Source of the DNA: Bacteroidia bacterium
GTDB lineage: Bacteria; Bacteroidota; Bacteroidia; B-17B0; Aurantibacillaceae
DNA: 64,000 nucleotides
Direction of reading: 5' to 3'
Assembly: GCA_016787895.1 (NCBI GenBank)
Contig: JAEUTN010000014.1
Coordinates: forward strand, 930,001-994,000
The notes under the pieces were generated by a model. That model did no database searches. It saw nothing but the letters and a program-made list of their open reading frames with translations, and was not told the DNA's origin. Of the stretch, positions 8,324 to 15,600 are shown one piece after another. A program made the position numbers and the translations under genes. The stretch's first letter is position 1. Each line of letters starts with the position of its first letter.

Positions 8324-10204
8324 TCATTCCACCTTCACCATTCTCAGGTGGCGGGTTAAATTACCAGTGCTTATTTGCAGACTGTAAACACCTGCGTTTA
8401 AGAAAGAGGTATCCAAGGTGTTTTCACCCTGTAGCAAATGGCTTTGATACAGCTCTCGCCCACTTAAATCAAACACTTTTAATATACCTTCAAAAGCGCT
8501 TTCAATTTTTAATTCATTTACCACAGGGTTAGGATAAACCTTCCAGAGGCCAGCCGCTTCTAAATCTTCTATGCCTAAACAAGGGCTTACGTTCACAGTA
8601 AAGGTTTTGGATTGAGTACACCCGTTGGCTGTGGCTGAAACCGTATAAACGGTTGTTTGAGTGGGCTGAAGCGCCACGGCAGTTGCTGTAGAGCCTGTAC
8701 TCCACATATAAGTACTACCTCCGCTTACCGTATAATTGTACCTATCGCCTTTACAAATTAAAGTAGGGCCTGCAACAGCCGGTGTTGGGCCCATTGTAGT
8801 TATGTTCACTGCTTGCATTAAGGTGTCGTTTGTACAAGCGTTCAATAAAACCAATTTTACTGTGTACGTTCCCGGTGCTGCATAAAAGTGATTGGGACTA
8901 CTCTGGCTAGAGGTATTAGCCGTGCCTGAAGAAGGCTCCCCAAAATCCCATAAATAACCACTTGGGGGATAGAGTGTGCTGCTGCAACCACTGCTGAATG
9001 TTGGAACAGGAGGCGGAGAAAAATTGACCTGATTGCAGACAACGGTATTGGTAAAAGGCTGAAGCACGGGTTTGGAATATGGGTTTATGAAATTAGGGAG
9101 GCCGATTCCTGGGAATTTAGGCGCAATGCTCAATGAATTTAATGTAAATCCCATTGCGGCACCACTAGAATTAGGATTATGAATAACAGAAAGACTTTGT
9201 TGAGGCCCTGAAGTTAAATATATCTTGCCATCATTGCCTCTTTGAAGGGCTCCTGTGGATAAAAGTCCTATGTCAAACGAATACTGGGACGCAACTATGG
9301 CTGCACTTGAAGAGGCGCAAACATTCCATTGATAAATAATGGAATTTGTATTTCCAGAAGGGGCCATTGAACCGTAGAGTTTTGTCCCATCTGAAGAAAA
9401 AACAACACCGTAAGCATATGATTGGTTGTTCAGAAACACATAGTTATTCACTATTCCAGTGGCGGGATCGAAATCAAATAACTTAAAACCACTACTCCCC
9501 AAAGTTGTCGGAACAGAGTTGGTATAGGTTGCCGTTGCCAATTTCTTCCCATCAGGCGATATTTTCATTTCTCCCTGATTAGCTAAGGTGCTCCCTGTTA
9601 ATACATCTCCAACAGAGCTAATCACCGGACTCAAGTTTATTCCGTTACCATTTAATAAATATGCCCTGAAATTATTCGTTCCATTCTCATGACTTATATG
9701 CCAAACATCTCTGCCATTACAATGTCTTGCTAAAATTTGTTTTTCGCTACTAGTATTGTATATCAGGTTGTTCTTGGAGACTACCGACCCTGAACCAGCG
9801 GCTAGACTCATATCGACAATTGAATAGTAAAGATTCCCACCTAGCGCTTGGAGCGTAAAAACATAGTATAAGGAATTACTTCCAGGCAGTTTTATAGCGG
9901 TAACCGCTTGTGTCGTTGTTCCACCGCCACCAAATAAGCCGCTTCCATTTGCCATTAAAGCGTGACTAGAATTCCGAATAGTACTTCCATCAGAATAGAA
10001 TAATAGATTCCCAAGGTTATCGCAGATTGTAGCACACCCTTCAGGAGTAATCAAAGAACCGTTTAATACTGCTGCTGGTGGACTTGTGGAGAAATCTAAC
10101 CCTGCATAATTCCCAAAATACCAAAGTCTATTTTCGTTTTGAGCTACATAGTCGTGAACTATGAATAGCAAACTTAACAGAGCCGAATAGAAAACCTGTT
10201 TCAT
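8324..10204 (-). CDS. Secreted beta-propeller/PKD protein with T9SS type A sorting domain
   Basis: 626 residues from the start chosen here. A longer frame begins at 10285, but a classic signal peptide (MKQVFYSALLSLLF) begins at 10204. The first 370 residues carry repeated blades of the SPDGKKLA and SSDGTKLYG type, as in WD40-like secreted propellers. A PKD-like domain follows (YLWDFGEP to VNIT), then an Ig-like segment and a C-terminal sorting domain starting at VYPNP. It is predicted to cross the outer membrane by the type IX system. It stands alone, flanked by two copies of the palindromic repeat. Ligand or activity is not evident. Confidence 0.85.
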   Translation of the reverse strand: MKQVFYSALLSLLFIVHDYVAQNENRLWYFGNYAGLDFSTSPPAAVLNGSLITPEGCATICDNLGNLLFYSDGSTIRNSSHALMANGSGLFGGGGTTTQAVTAIKLPGSNSLYYVFTLQALGGNLYYSIVDMSLAAGSGSVVSKNNLIYNTSSEKQILARHCNGRDVWHISHENGTNNFRAYLLNGNGINLSPVISSVGDVLTGSTLANQGEMKISPDGKKLATATYTNSVPTTLGSSGFKLFDFDPATGIVNNYVFLNNQSYAYGVVFSSDGTKLYGSMAPSGNTNSIIYQWNVCASSSAAIVASQYSFDIGLLSTGALQRGNDGKIYLTSGPQQSLSVIHNPNSSGAAMGFTLNSLSIAPKFPGIGLPNFINPYSKPVLQPFTNTVVCNQVNFSPPPVPTFSSGCSSTLYPPSGYLWDFGEPSSGTANTSSQSSPNHFYAAPGTYTVKLVLLNACTNDTLMQAVNITTMGPTPAVAGPTLICKGDRYNYTVSGGSTYMWSTGSTATAVALQPTQTTVYTVSATANGCTQSKTFTVNVSPCLGIEDLEAAGLWKVYPNPVVNELKIESAFEGILKVFDLSGRELYQSHLLQGENTLDTSFLNAGVYSLQISTGNLTRHLRMVKVE

Positions 10205-10358
10205 AGTATGATTAGATGTTTCAAGATAGTGAATTAATTTGTTTTGCTGCTCGTTGAGGCCCAACTTGGCAAAAGCTGTCAGCAAGCTAAAAATCCATAC
10301 TCTGCAACGTTAAATTTACTTTTAGATGGCTTCGGCTCCGATGTGCTTCGAAATGCTT

Positions 10359-10420
10359 AAGCCTATTGAGGTTCATGGGTAAAAAACCAAAAAGTCCTCA
10401 AAGTATTTTAGATGAATTAA
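10359..10420. repeat. Palindromic repeat, copy 2 (degenerate)
   Basis: Aligns base for base over most of its length with copy 1 at 8051-8111: AAGCC, TTGAGGT, ACCAAAAAG, CCTCAAAG and the A/T-rich end are shared in the same order and orientation. The left arm has diverged, so the palindrome is weaker here. Confidence 0.55.
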
Positions 10421-10431
10421 AGTCGAAATAC

Positions 10432-11520
10432 TTACCCCACCTCCGCCTCAGCCGGTGTAGCATTGCGTATGGCCACCTGCTGCGCCACACTTTGGGCTAA
10501 CTTCATAAACTCTTCGCTCAATGCTGTGTTCTCTTGCAACACGGCAGGGTGCCCTGCATCAGAAGCTTCGCGTATACTTTGTATCAATGGAATTTGTGCC
10601 AATAGGGGCAGGTGCATTTCTTCGGCCATATGTTTCACTCCATCTTTCCCAAAAATATAATATTTGTTTTCAGGCAATTCAGCCGGTGTAAACCAGGCCA
10701 TGTTTTCCACCAATCCGAGTATGGGCACTTTTATTTGAGGAATCTGAAACAAAGCAATGCCTTTTCTTGCGTCGGACAAGGCCACCTCTTGCGGGGTACA
10801 AACAATAACAGCACCTGTCAATGGAATCTGCGAACACAAAGAAATCTGAACATCGCCGGTACCCGGAGGCAGGTCAACAATCAAATAATCGAGCTCACCC
10901 CACACCGTATCGTGAAACAACTGCAATAAGGCTTTTGTGGCCATAGGTCCACGCAAGGCAATCACCTGACCCGGACCTGACATTAAACCAATGGAATTCA
11001 GTTTTACCCCATAACTTTCAACCGGCGCCATTTTACGTTGTCCGTTAAATTCGGCTGAACCCGGACTTTCCTGTCCCAATCCAAACATGATGTGCTGGGA
11101 AGGGCCGTAAATGTCAGCATCCACCAATCCTACCTTAGCGCCCAGTTTTGCTAAACCAAGGGCAAGGTTGGCGGAGATGGTGCTTTTACCAACTCCTCCT
11201 TTTCCGCTGGCCACGGCAATAATGTTTTTTACATCACGCAGGGTGGTTTCATCTTTTTCCTTTTTACTGGTCACGTTTGAAGACATGTTGGCCATTACTA
11301 CCGCGTCCTTATCCACAAAATGTTTGATGGCATTGATACAGGCCTTTTGTATCATGTCTTTCATAGGACAGGCCGGAGTCGTAAGAACTACGGTAAAGGA
11401 AATATTTTTGCCTTCCACCTTCACGTCTTTGATCATGTTGAGTGTTACAAGATCTTTTTTAAGATCAGGATCGTCAACGTATTTTAAGGCATCCAGTACC
11501 TGTTGAATAGAAATTTCCAT
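10432..11520 (-). CDS. Mrp/NBP35 family iron-sulfur cluster carrier ATPase
   Basis: 362 residues, cytoplasmic. The family delivers iron-sulfur clusters to apoproteins. A DUF59/MIP18 domain (1-90, with the TTPACPMKDM motif) precedes the P-loop domain, whose deviant Walker A SGKGGVGKST is at 105-114. The DLPPGTGD motif and the LVENMAWF segment are also present. After the last motif most family members have CxxC, which binds the cluster at the dimer interface. Here the segment reads TPAELPENKYYIFG with no cysteine. I believe this is common in the phylum. It lies 22 nt after the small lipoprotein gene upstream, so the two may be co-transcribed. Confidence 0.92.
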   Translation of the reverse strand: MEISIQQVLDALKYVDDPDLKKDLVTLNMIKDVKVEGKNISFTVVLTTPACPMKDMIQKACINAIKHFVDKDAVVMANMSSNVTSKKEKDETTLRDVKNIIAVASGKGGVGKSTISANLALGLAKLGAKVGLVDADIYGPSQHIMFGLGQESPGSAEFNGQRKMAPVESYGVKLNSIGLMSGPGQVIALRGPMATKALLQLFHDTVWGELDYLIVDLPPGTGDVQISLCSQIPLTGAVIVCTPQEVALSDARKGIALFQIPQIKVPILGLVENMAWFTPAELPENKYYIFGKDGVKHMAEEMHLPLLAQIPLIQSIREASDAGHPAVLQENTALSEEFMKLAQSVAQQVAIRNATPAEAEVG

Positions 11521-11542
11521 GGGTGGGGCAGGGTGTTAAACA

Positions 11543-11824
11543 TTAGTGATTGTGTACTTCGCCCGGAGCATGGGTATGTGTGGGGGCGGGAGTAACAGGG
11601 GCTACAGGAGCCATGGTGGTTGGGCTGGTGCCTGGCACAGCCTGCATGGGTGCCGGACCTTCGGCCTCAGCCATTTGCATGCGAATAACATTGGCAATGG
11701 AATCCTGAACCTGTTTGGAGCGCGACATCATCATGGAGCGGTCTTCGGCAGCCGGACCGCAGGAAGAAAAAGCCAAAAAGCCAAAGGCCAAAAGCCAAAA
11801 AGAAAGTACGAAAGATCTGGTCAT
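11543..11824 (-). CDS. Small lipoprotein, paralogue of the next gene
   Basis: 93 residues from the ATG at 11824, which begins a lipoprotein signal (TRSFVLSFWLLAFGFLAF) with lipobox FSSC. A longer frame starts 27 nt earlier but spoils the signal. The mature protein begins CGPAAEDRS, has a helix with KQVQDSIANVIRMQ, then a Pro/Ala/Thr-rich tail ending in a histidine-rich HTHAPGEVHNH that might bind metal. The CGPxAE start and QDSIA helix recur in the upstream gene, so the two arose by duplication. Function unknown. Confidence 0.75.
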   Translation of the reverse strand: MTRSFVLSFWLLAFGFLAFSSCGPAAEDRSMMMSRSKQVQDSIANVIRMQMAEAEGPAPMQAVPGTSPTTMAPVAPVTPAPTHTHAPGEVHNH

Positions 11825-11848
11825 AATTTGTTTTGAAAAATATTCCAC

Positions 11849-11880
11849 CAAAGCTAGGCAAAAAACAGAAAAGCCCCAAA
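11849..11880 (-). promoter_or_regulatory. Promoter of the 11543-11824 lipoprotein
   Basis: -33 TTTG (11877-11880), 20 nt, -7 TAGCTTTG (11849-11856), 24 nt before the ATG. The -33 lies inside the terminator hairpin of the upstream gene, a compact arrangement. Confidence 0.6.
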
Positions 11881-11898
11881 GCTTACGCTTTGAGGCTT
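11858..11898 (-). terminator. Terminator of the 11923-12156 lipoprotein
   Basis: On the minus strand AAGCCTCAAAGC (11898-11887) pairs with GCTTTGGGGCTT (11882-11871), with one mismatch and a 4-nt loop. A T-rich tail with a six-T run follows. Confidence 0.8.
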
Positions 11899-11922
11899 AA
11901 CCGCTAACTAACTAAACACAAA

Positions 11923-12156
11923 TTACTTTGTTTCTGCAGCAGGAGCAGCAGCAGTTTCAGTGCTAACAGCAGCTGAATCAGCAGGAGCAGCTTCAGTTGC
12001 AGCAGCTTCCATAGATTGGTTGATGGCAGCAGCAATAGAATCTTGCATGAATTTTGCTCTTTCTTCCATTTTAGCTTTTTCTTCAGCTGAAGGACCACAA
12101 GCAACAAAAGCAGTAGCTAAAACAGCTACGGCAACGATTGAGAATACTTTTTTCAT
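11923..12156 (-). CDS. Small Ala-rich lipoprotein
   Basis: 77 residues from the ATG at 12156 (MKKVFSIVAVAVLATAF with lipobox VAC). The mature part starts CGPSAEEKAK, forms a short charged helix ending FMQDSIAAAINQSM, and continues as an Ala/Glu/Thr-rich, probably disordered tail. It is a paralogue of the downstream gene at 11543-11824. It has its own terminator, which suggests strong expression. It is expected in the periplasm or at the outer membrane; function unknown. Confidence 0.75.
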   Translation of the reverse strand: MKKVFSIVAVAVLATAFVACGPSAEEKAKMEERAKFMQDSIAAAINQSMEAAATEAAPADSAAVSTETAAAPAAETK

Positions 12157-12327
12157 TTTTAGGTTTTTTGGTTGATTTACCATTTATACCCTAACTTGAA
12201 AGAAGTAACCCCATAAAACCGAAAAAAACCGAAAATACTTTATAATACACTGATTATCAGTAAATAAAATTTGTGGGCCGTGGGCTAAGAACAATTCAAC
12301 AGGGAATTCGGGCTGAATTTTTGCAGG

Positions 12328-12342
12328 TAAAGGTTACCTTTA
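12328..12342. promoter_or_regulatory. 15-bp palindrome upstream of the sigma factor gene
   Basis: TAAAGGT-T-ACCTTTA is a perfect inverted repeat 32 nt before the ATG of the ECF sigma factor. It contains a near match to the -7 box (TACCTTTA). It may be an operator or part of the promoter; this is inference from position and symmetry. Confidence 0.4.
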
Positions 12343-12374
12343 GTGAGAAATCGTATTAATCTAAACCGGGCCTT

Positions 12375-12974
12375 ATGTCAGTTTCCAAAGTGCAGTTCAG
12401 CGATGAAGAATTCATTGAAGGTTTGCGCAGCGGCAACAACGAAGTACTGAAGGCCTTGTATAAAAAGCATTTTCAACTCGTTCTTAAATTTATTGTAAAC
12501 AACAACGGTACCCAGGAGGCGGCCCAGGACATTTATCAGGAGTGTATTATTGTGCTCTATGAAAATGCTCAGGACCCCGGTTTTCAATTGCACTGCCAGT
12601 TGCACACCTACATCTATTCTGTAGCCAGAAGGTTGTGGTTAAAACAACTGAAAAAAGCCGGCAAAACCTTTTTGATGAAAGAAGATGAGGAAATGGATCT
12701 GGCAGATGTCAGCGAAGACCTTACCCAACATCTTCAAAAGGAAACTGACCTGGAAAAACTGAACACCAGCATGTCACAGTTGGGAGAGCCCTGCCAGAGT
12801 CTGATCCGCGATTTTTACGTGAACCGCCTCAGCATGGATGAGATCTCGGCAAAATTCGGTTACACCAATGCCGACAATGCAAAAAATCAGAAGTACAAAT
12901 GTTTACAACGGTTGAAGAAATTCTTTTTTAATACAACAGGTGGAGTTGAACAAACGCAGAGACTAGAACTATGA
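12375..12974 (+). CDS. ECF-type RNA polymerase sigma factor
   Basis: 199 residues. Region 2 lies at about 25-90 (LYKKHFQLVLKF, with DIYQECIIVLYEN) and region 4 at about 135-185 (LSMDEISAKFGY then a basic LKK segment). No region 1.1 or 3 is seen, so it is of the extracytoplasmic-function class. Its stop codon overlaps the start of the following membrane protein (ATGA, 12971-12974). This coupling is typical of a sigma factor with its anti-sigma factor. The signal it answers is unknown. Confidence 0.9.
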   Translation: MSVSKVQFSDEEFIEGLRSGNNEVLKALYKKHFQLVLKFIVNNNGTQEAAQDIYQECIIVLYENAQDPGFQLHCQLHTYIYSVARRLWLKQLKKAGKTFLMKEDEEMDLADVSEDLTQHLQKETDLEKLNTSMSQLGEPCQSLIRDFYVNRLSMDEISAKFGYTNADNAKNQKYKCLQRLKKFFFNTTGGVEQTQRLEL

Positions 12975-14065
12975 ACATTGTAGAAACATTCGACAGTTAC
13001 TTAAACAATACCCTCCGGGCTGAGGAGAAAAAAGCGTTTGAGAGCCGTTTGCAACAGGATGCTGTATTTGCAAAAGCCTTTCATGAGCACAAAACCCTTG
13101 TGGACACCATGGCCCAATCGGCCAAACGCGAGAACTTCAAACAAAAGCTGAACAACATTCACAAAGAACTTTTCGGAGAGAACACCAAAATTATTTCCAT
13201 GGTGCGCGAAAACAGTTTTGCGCAGCGCCATGGCAGAACCATTGCGGTGGCTGCGAGTACAGCCCTGGTAGCCGTGTTGGCCACTGTTGCGGCTTTAAGT
13301 ACAGGAGGGTATCTGCTTAAAAAGCAAAACAACGAAATCCTGGAATTAAAACGCAATGTAATGGAATTGAAATACTCCAACGATGGCATTGTGGAAGGCA
13401 TTACCAAGAAAAAAACCAAAACCGTTTACGCTCCGGCAAATTTGGAAGGCAGTGCATTTGCCCTGAACAACCGGGGCTACATTGTCACCAGTTACCACAT
13501 GGTAAAATCGGCCGACAGTGTGTTTATACAAAATGAAAACACTGAGCGCAGCCATGCCAAAGTGGTTTACACCGATGAGGCCATTGACCTGGCCATACTT
13601 AAATTAGACAATACCAATGTTGCCGAAAACTGGCAAGTGCCCTATGGTTTAAAAAACAAAACCGCTGAGATAGGCGAAAAAGTGTTTACCCTGGGTTATC
13701 CCCGTTCCGATGTGGTGTATGGAGAGGGTGCCCTAAGTTCCATGAGCGGATACTCCGGCGATACCAGCATGTACCAGATTTCTATTCCTGTAAACCCGGG
13801 AAACAGTGGGGGTCCGCTGTTGGATGAGCAGGGAAACATCGTGGGAGTCATCAAAGGCAAGATAACAGGAGCAGAAGCAACAGGTTTTGCCATGAAAGCC
13901 AACCAAATTTTGCGTTCTTTGGACCAAAATGCCTCAGATTCTCTCAAAACGGAGTTGCTTACCCCAATTTCCAGGAAACAAACACTTCGTAATTTAAAAC
14001 GATCGGAACAGGTGAAGCGCATCAACCCTTACGTATTTAACGTATTGGTTTACAAAGCCGACTAA
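12971..14065 (+). CDS. Membrane protein joining an anti-sigma-like segment to an HtrA-type serine protease
   Basis: 364 residues. Residues 1-80 are a charged helical cytoplasmic segment of the kind found in anti-sigma factors of this phylum (MNIVETFDSYLNNTL, AEEKKAFE). One membrane segment (about 89-114) and a short coiled coil (117-135) follow. Residues 150-320 are a trypsin-fold protease with an intact triad: H176 in VTSYHMV, D207 in DLAIL and S279 in PGNSGGPL. No PDZ domain is seen. The topology puts the protease in the periplasm and the N-terminus next to the sigma factor, to which it is translationally coupled. The architecture suggests an anti-sigma factor with its own sensing or self-cleaving protease. 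The anti-sigma role is inferred; the protease domain is clear. Confidence 0.85.
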   Translation: MNIVETFDSYLNNTLRAEEKKAFESRLQQDAVFAKAFHEHKTLVDTMAQSAKRENFKQKLNNIHKELFGENTKIISMVRENSFAQRHGRTIAVAASTALVAVLATVAALSTGGYLLKKQNNEILELKRNVMELKYSNDGIVEGITKKKTKTVYAPANLEGSAFALNNRGYIVTSYHMVKSADSVFIQNENTERSHAKVVYTDEAIDLAILKLDNTNVAENWQVPYGLKNKTAEIGEKVFTLGYPRSDVVYGEGALSSMSGYSGDTSMYQISIPVNPGNSGGPLLDEQGNIVGVIKGKITGAEATGFAMKANQILRSLDQNASDSLKTELLTPISRKQTLRNLKRSEQVKRINPYVFNVLVYKAD

Positions 14066-14226
14066 TCCCTAAAGGATTTATTCACAAGCTCTATCATTAT
14101 GATAATCAGTAATTTAACAAGCCGTAAACAGATTATCACCCACTTGTACACAGATTAGAAACAGGCTTACCAACATTTATTATCAGTATTCAGCTCATCT
14201 TCTTAAGAAAATTGTTGTTTTATGCC

Positions 14227-14234
14227 TACCTTTG
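14227..14234 (+). promoter_or_regulatory. -7 box TACCTTTG
   Basis: Exact TAnnTTTG match 20 nt before the ATG of the 14255 gene. The TTG repeats at 14212-14217 are closer than the usual -33 distance, so only the -7 box is supported. Confidence 0.5.
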
Positions 14235-14254
14235 TTGTCCCTCAATCCTAAACC

Positions 14255-14692
14255 ATGTTTGAAATTCTTAAACATTTCGAAAGTAAGTATGGAACCCTAA
14301 AAAAGAAAGGGTTAAGGATAGAAGGACTGTCCATGATCGACCCAAAACGTAAAAAACACGTGATCATGGTAAGCAAACCTTTTATGTTCGACAACCGTCA
14401 GTTGCCCAAAACCTATGAAGGTTTGGACATCAAGTCGAAAATAGAAGGCAACCTTCCAAAGGAATTTGCCATTAAAAAAGATTCCAACAAAAAAGAATAC
14501 GTTTGGGCACCATTTAAATTTGAAAAATACGTTGATCGTTGCTCGGAGGAGATTCGCAAGGAGTTCGGGAACCCAAGTATGAGCCGCAACGAAATGTTGG
14601 ATGCATTGGCATTTGGAAATTTTGAAGAGCATAAAAAGAAGAGCCTTCAGCTCATGAAAGAGGGAAAAATTCCACCTTTCAAAATGAACTGA
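14255..14692 (+). CDS. Conserved-looking hypothetical protein, lysine-rich
   Basis: 145 residues, basic, without signal peptide or membrane segment. It opens with FEILKHFESKYGTLKKKG and contains a WAPFKFEKYVDRC segment near 84-96; the C-terminal third is helical. I do not recognise a family. Its own -7 box upstream and a clean terminator downstream make it a single-gene unit. Cytoplasmic, possibly nucleic-acid binding judging by charge only. Confidence 0.75.
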   Translation: MFEILKHFESKYGTLKKKGLRIEGLSMIDPKRKKHVIMVSKPFMFDNRQLPKTYEGLDIKSKIEGNLPKEFAIKKDSNKKEYVWAPFKFEKYVDRCSEEIRKEFGNPSMSRNEMLDALAFGNFEEHKKKSLQLMKEGKIPPFKMN

Positions 14693-14749
14693 ACCAAATT
14701 AAGTAGCCATTGTCATAATTAAGGGTTAAACAATTCGTTACTTAACAAG

Positions 14750-14772
14750 AGCCGGTGAAAGCCGGCTTTTTT
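14750..14772 (+). terminator. Rho-independent terminator
   Basis: GCCGGT (14751-14756) pairs with GCCGGC (14761-14766) around a GAAA tetraloop, followed by six T. It ends the 14255-14692 transcript. Confidence 0.85.
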
Positions 14773-14832
14773 ATTGGTAAGAGATTTTGTATTTTTCTCA
14801 GGAAATAAAATCAAAAACAGAGACTTTTAAAG

Positions 14833-15216
14833 ATGACCTCCAAATTGGAAATTGAAGGAATCGGACTGCTGGAATACCAGAATAGAATTCTAATTGTGCG
14901 ATTAATGGAGGGTCTGGAAATCACACAACCCATTCTTGAAACCATCAGCAGGGAGGGGGTAAACCTGGCGAAGGGACAATTGTTTTGTATACTGGCAGAT
15001 CTAAGAAAAAACATCAGCTCTACACCCGAAGCCAGAAAGTTTGGAGCTGAGAACCAATACATGAAACACCATTTGGCTTACGCTATGCTGGCTGATTCAA
15101 TGCCGGTGGTGCTTTTGTCCAATTTTTTTATTCGTTTCAACCGTCCCAGAATTACAACCCGGCTTTTTAATAAAGAAGAAGAGGCCATCCTCTGGCTAAA
15201 AAAGTTTCTTGATTAA
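14833..15216 (+). CDS. STAS-like (SpoIIAA-type) domain protein
   Basis: 127 residues, a single domain. The alternating strand/helix pattern (IEGIGLLEYQNRILIVRL, then a helix, then QLFCILADLRK near 49-59 and AYAMLADSMPVVLLSNFF near 82-99) resembles the small STAS/SpoIIAA-like proteins of Bacteroidota. No phosphorylatable serine motif can be named with confidence. It ends 4 nt inside the convergent DUF4286 gene. Role unknown; protein-protein signalling is the usual theme of the fold. Confidence 0.6.
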   Translation: MTSKLEIEGIGLLEYQNRILIVRLMEGLEITQPILETISREGVNLAKGQLFCILADLRKNISSTPEARKFGAENQYMKHHLAYAMLADSMPVVLLSNFFIRFNRPRITTRLFNKEEEAILWLKKFLD

Positions 15217-15515
15217 TCTACTTGCTGAAGGATGGTTCTGAAAGCCGCGTATTTGTCCTTGAACAATTTTGCTGTTTCTGCCTGCAGGCGAGGGGCATGC
15301 TCTTTTTGGTAACGTTCCATATCTGACATTTCTAAAAAGCGGTACTGTATGGAATAGGTGTGACCTTCATCTTCAACATACAAAACTTTTAAAATCTGAT
15401 TGTCCACAAAACAACCGCTGCGCATGACATCAGGCATGTGCACTTCCTTCATCCATTTCAGCCAATTGTGGTGTACATCGTCAGAAATGTTTATGGTAAC
15501 ATTATAAATAAACAT
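15213..15515 (-). CDS. DUF4286 family protein
   Basis: 100 residues, cytoplasmic, function unknown. The start MFIYNVTINISDDVHHNWLK and the mid-section SIQYRFLEMSDMERYQ are typical of DUF4286, a ferredoxin-like small-protein family of this phylum. It is transcribed away from tyrS, with about 85 bp between the two start codons, and its 3' end overlaps the STAS-like gene by 4 nt. Confidence 0.8.
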   Translation of the reverse strand: MFIYNVTINISDDVHHNWLKWMKEVHMPDVMRSGCFVDNQILKVLYVEDEGHTYSIQYRFLEMSDMERYQKEHAPRLQAETAKLFKDKYAAFRTILQQVD

Positions 15516-15600
15516 AGGCCTAAAATTAAAAATAAAATGCGGGTTATCGTTCTGTTATGAGCGGCGAAGGTCGCCGGAATATTTGTAAATTTATCACCAT

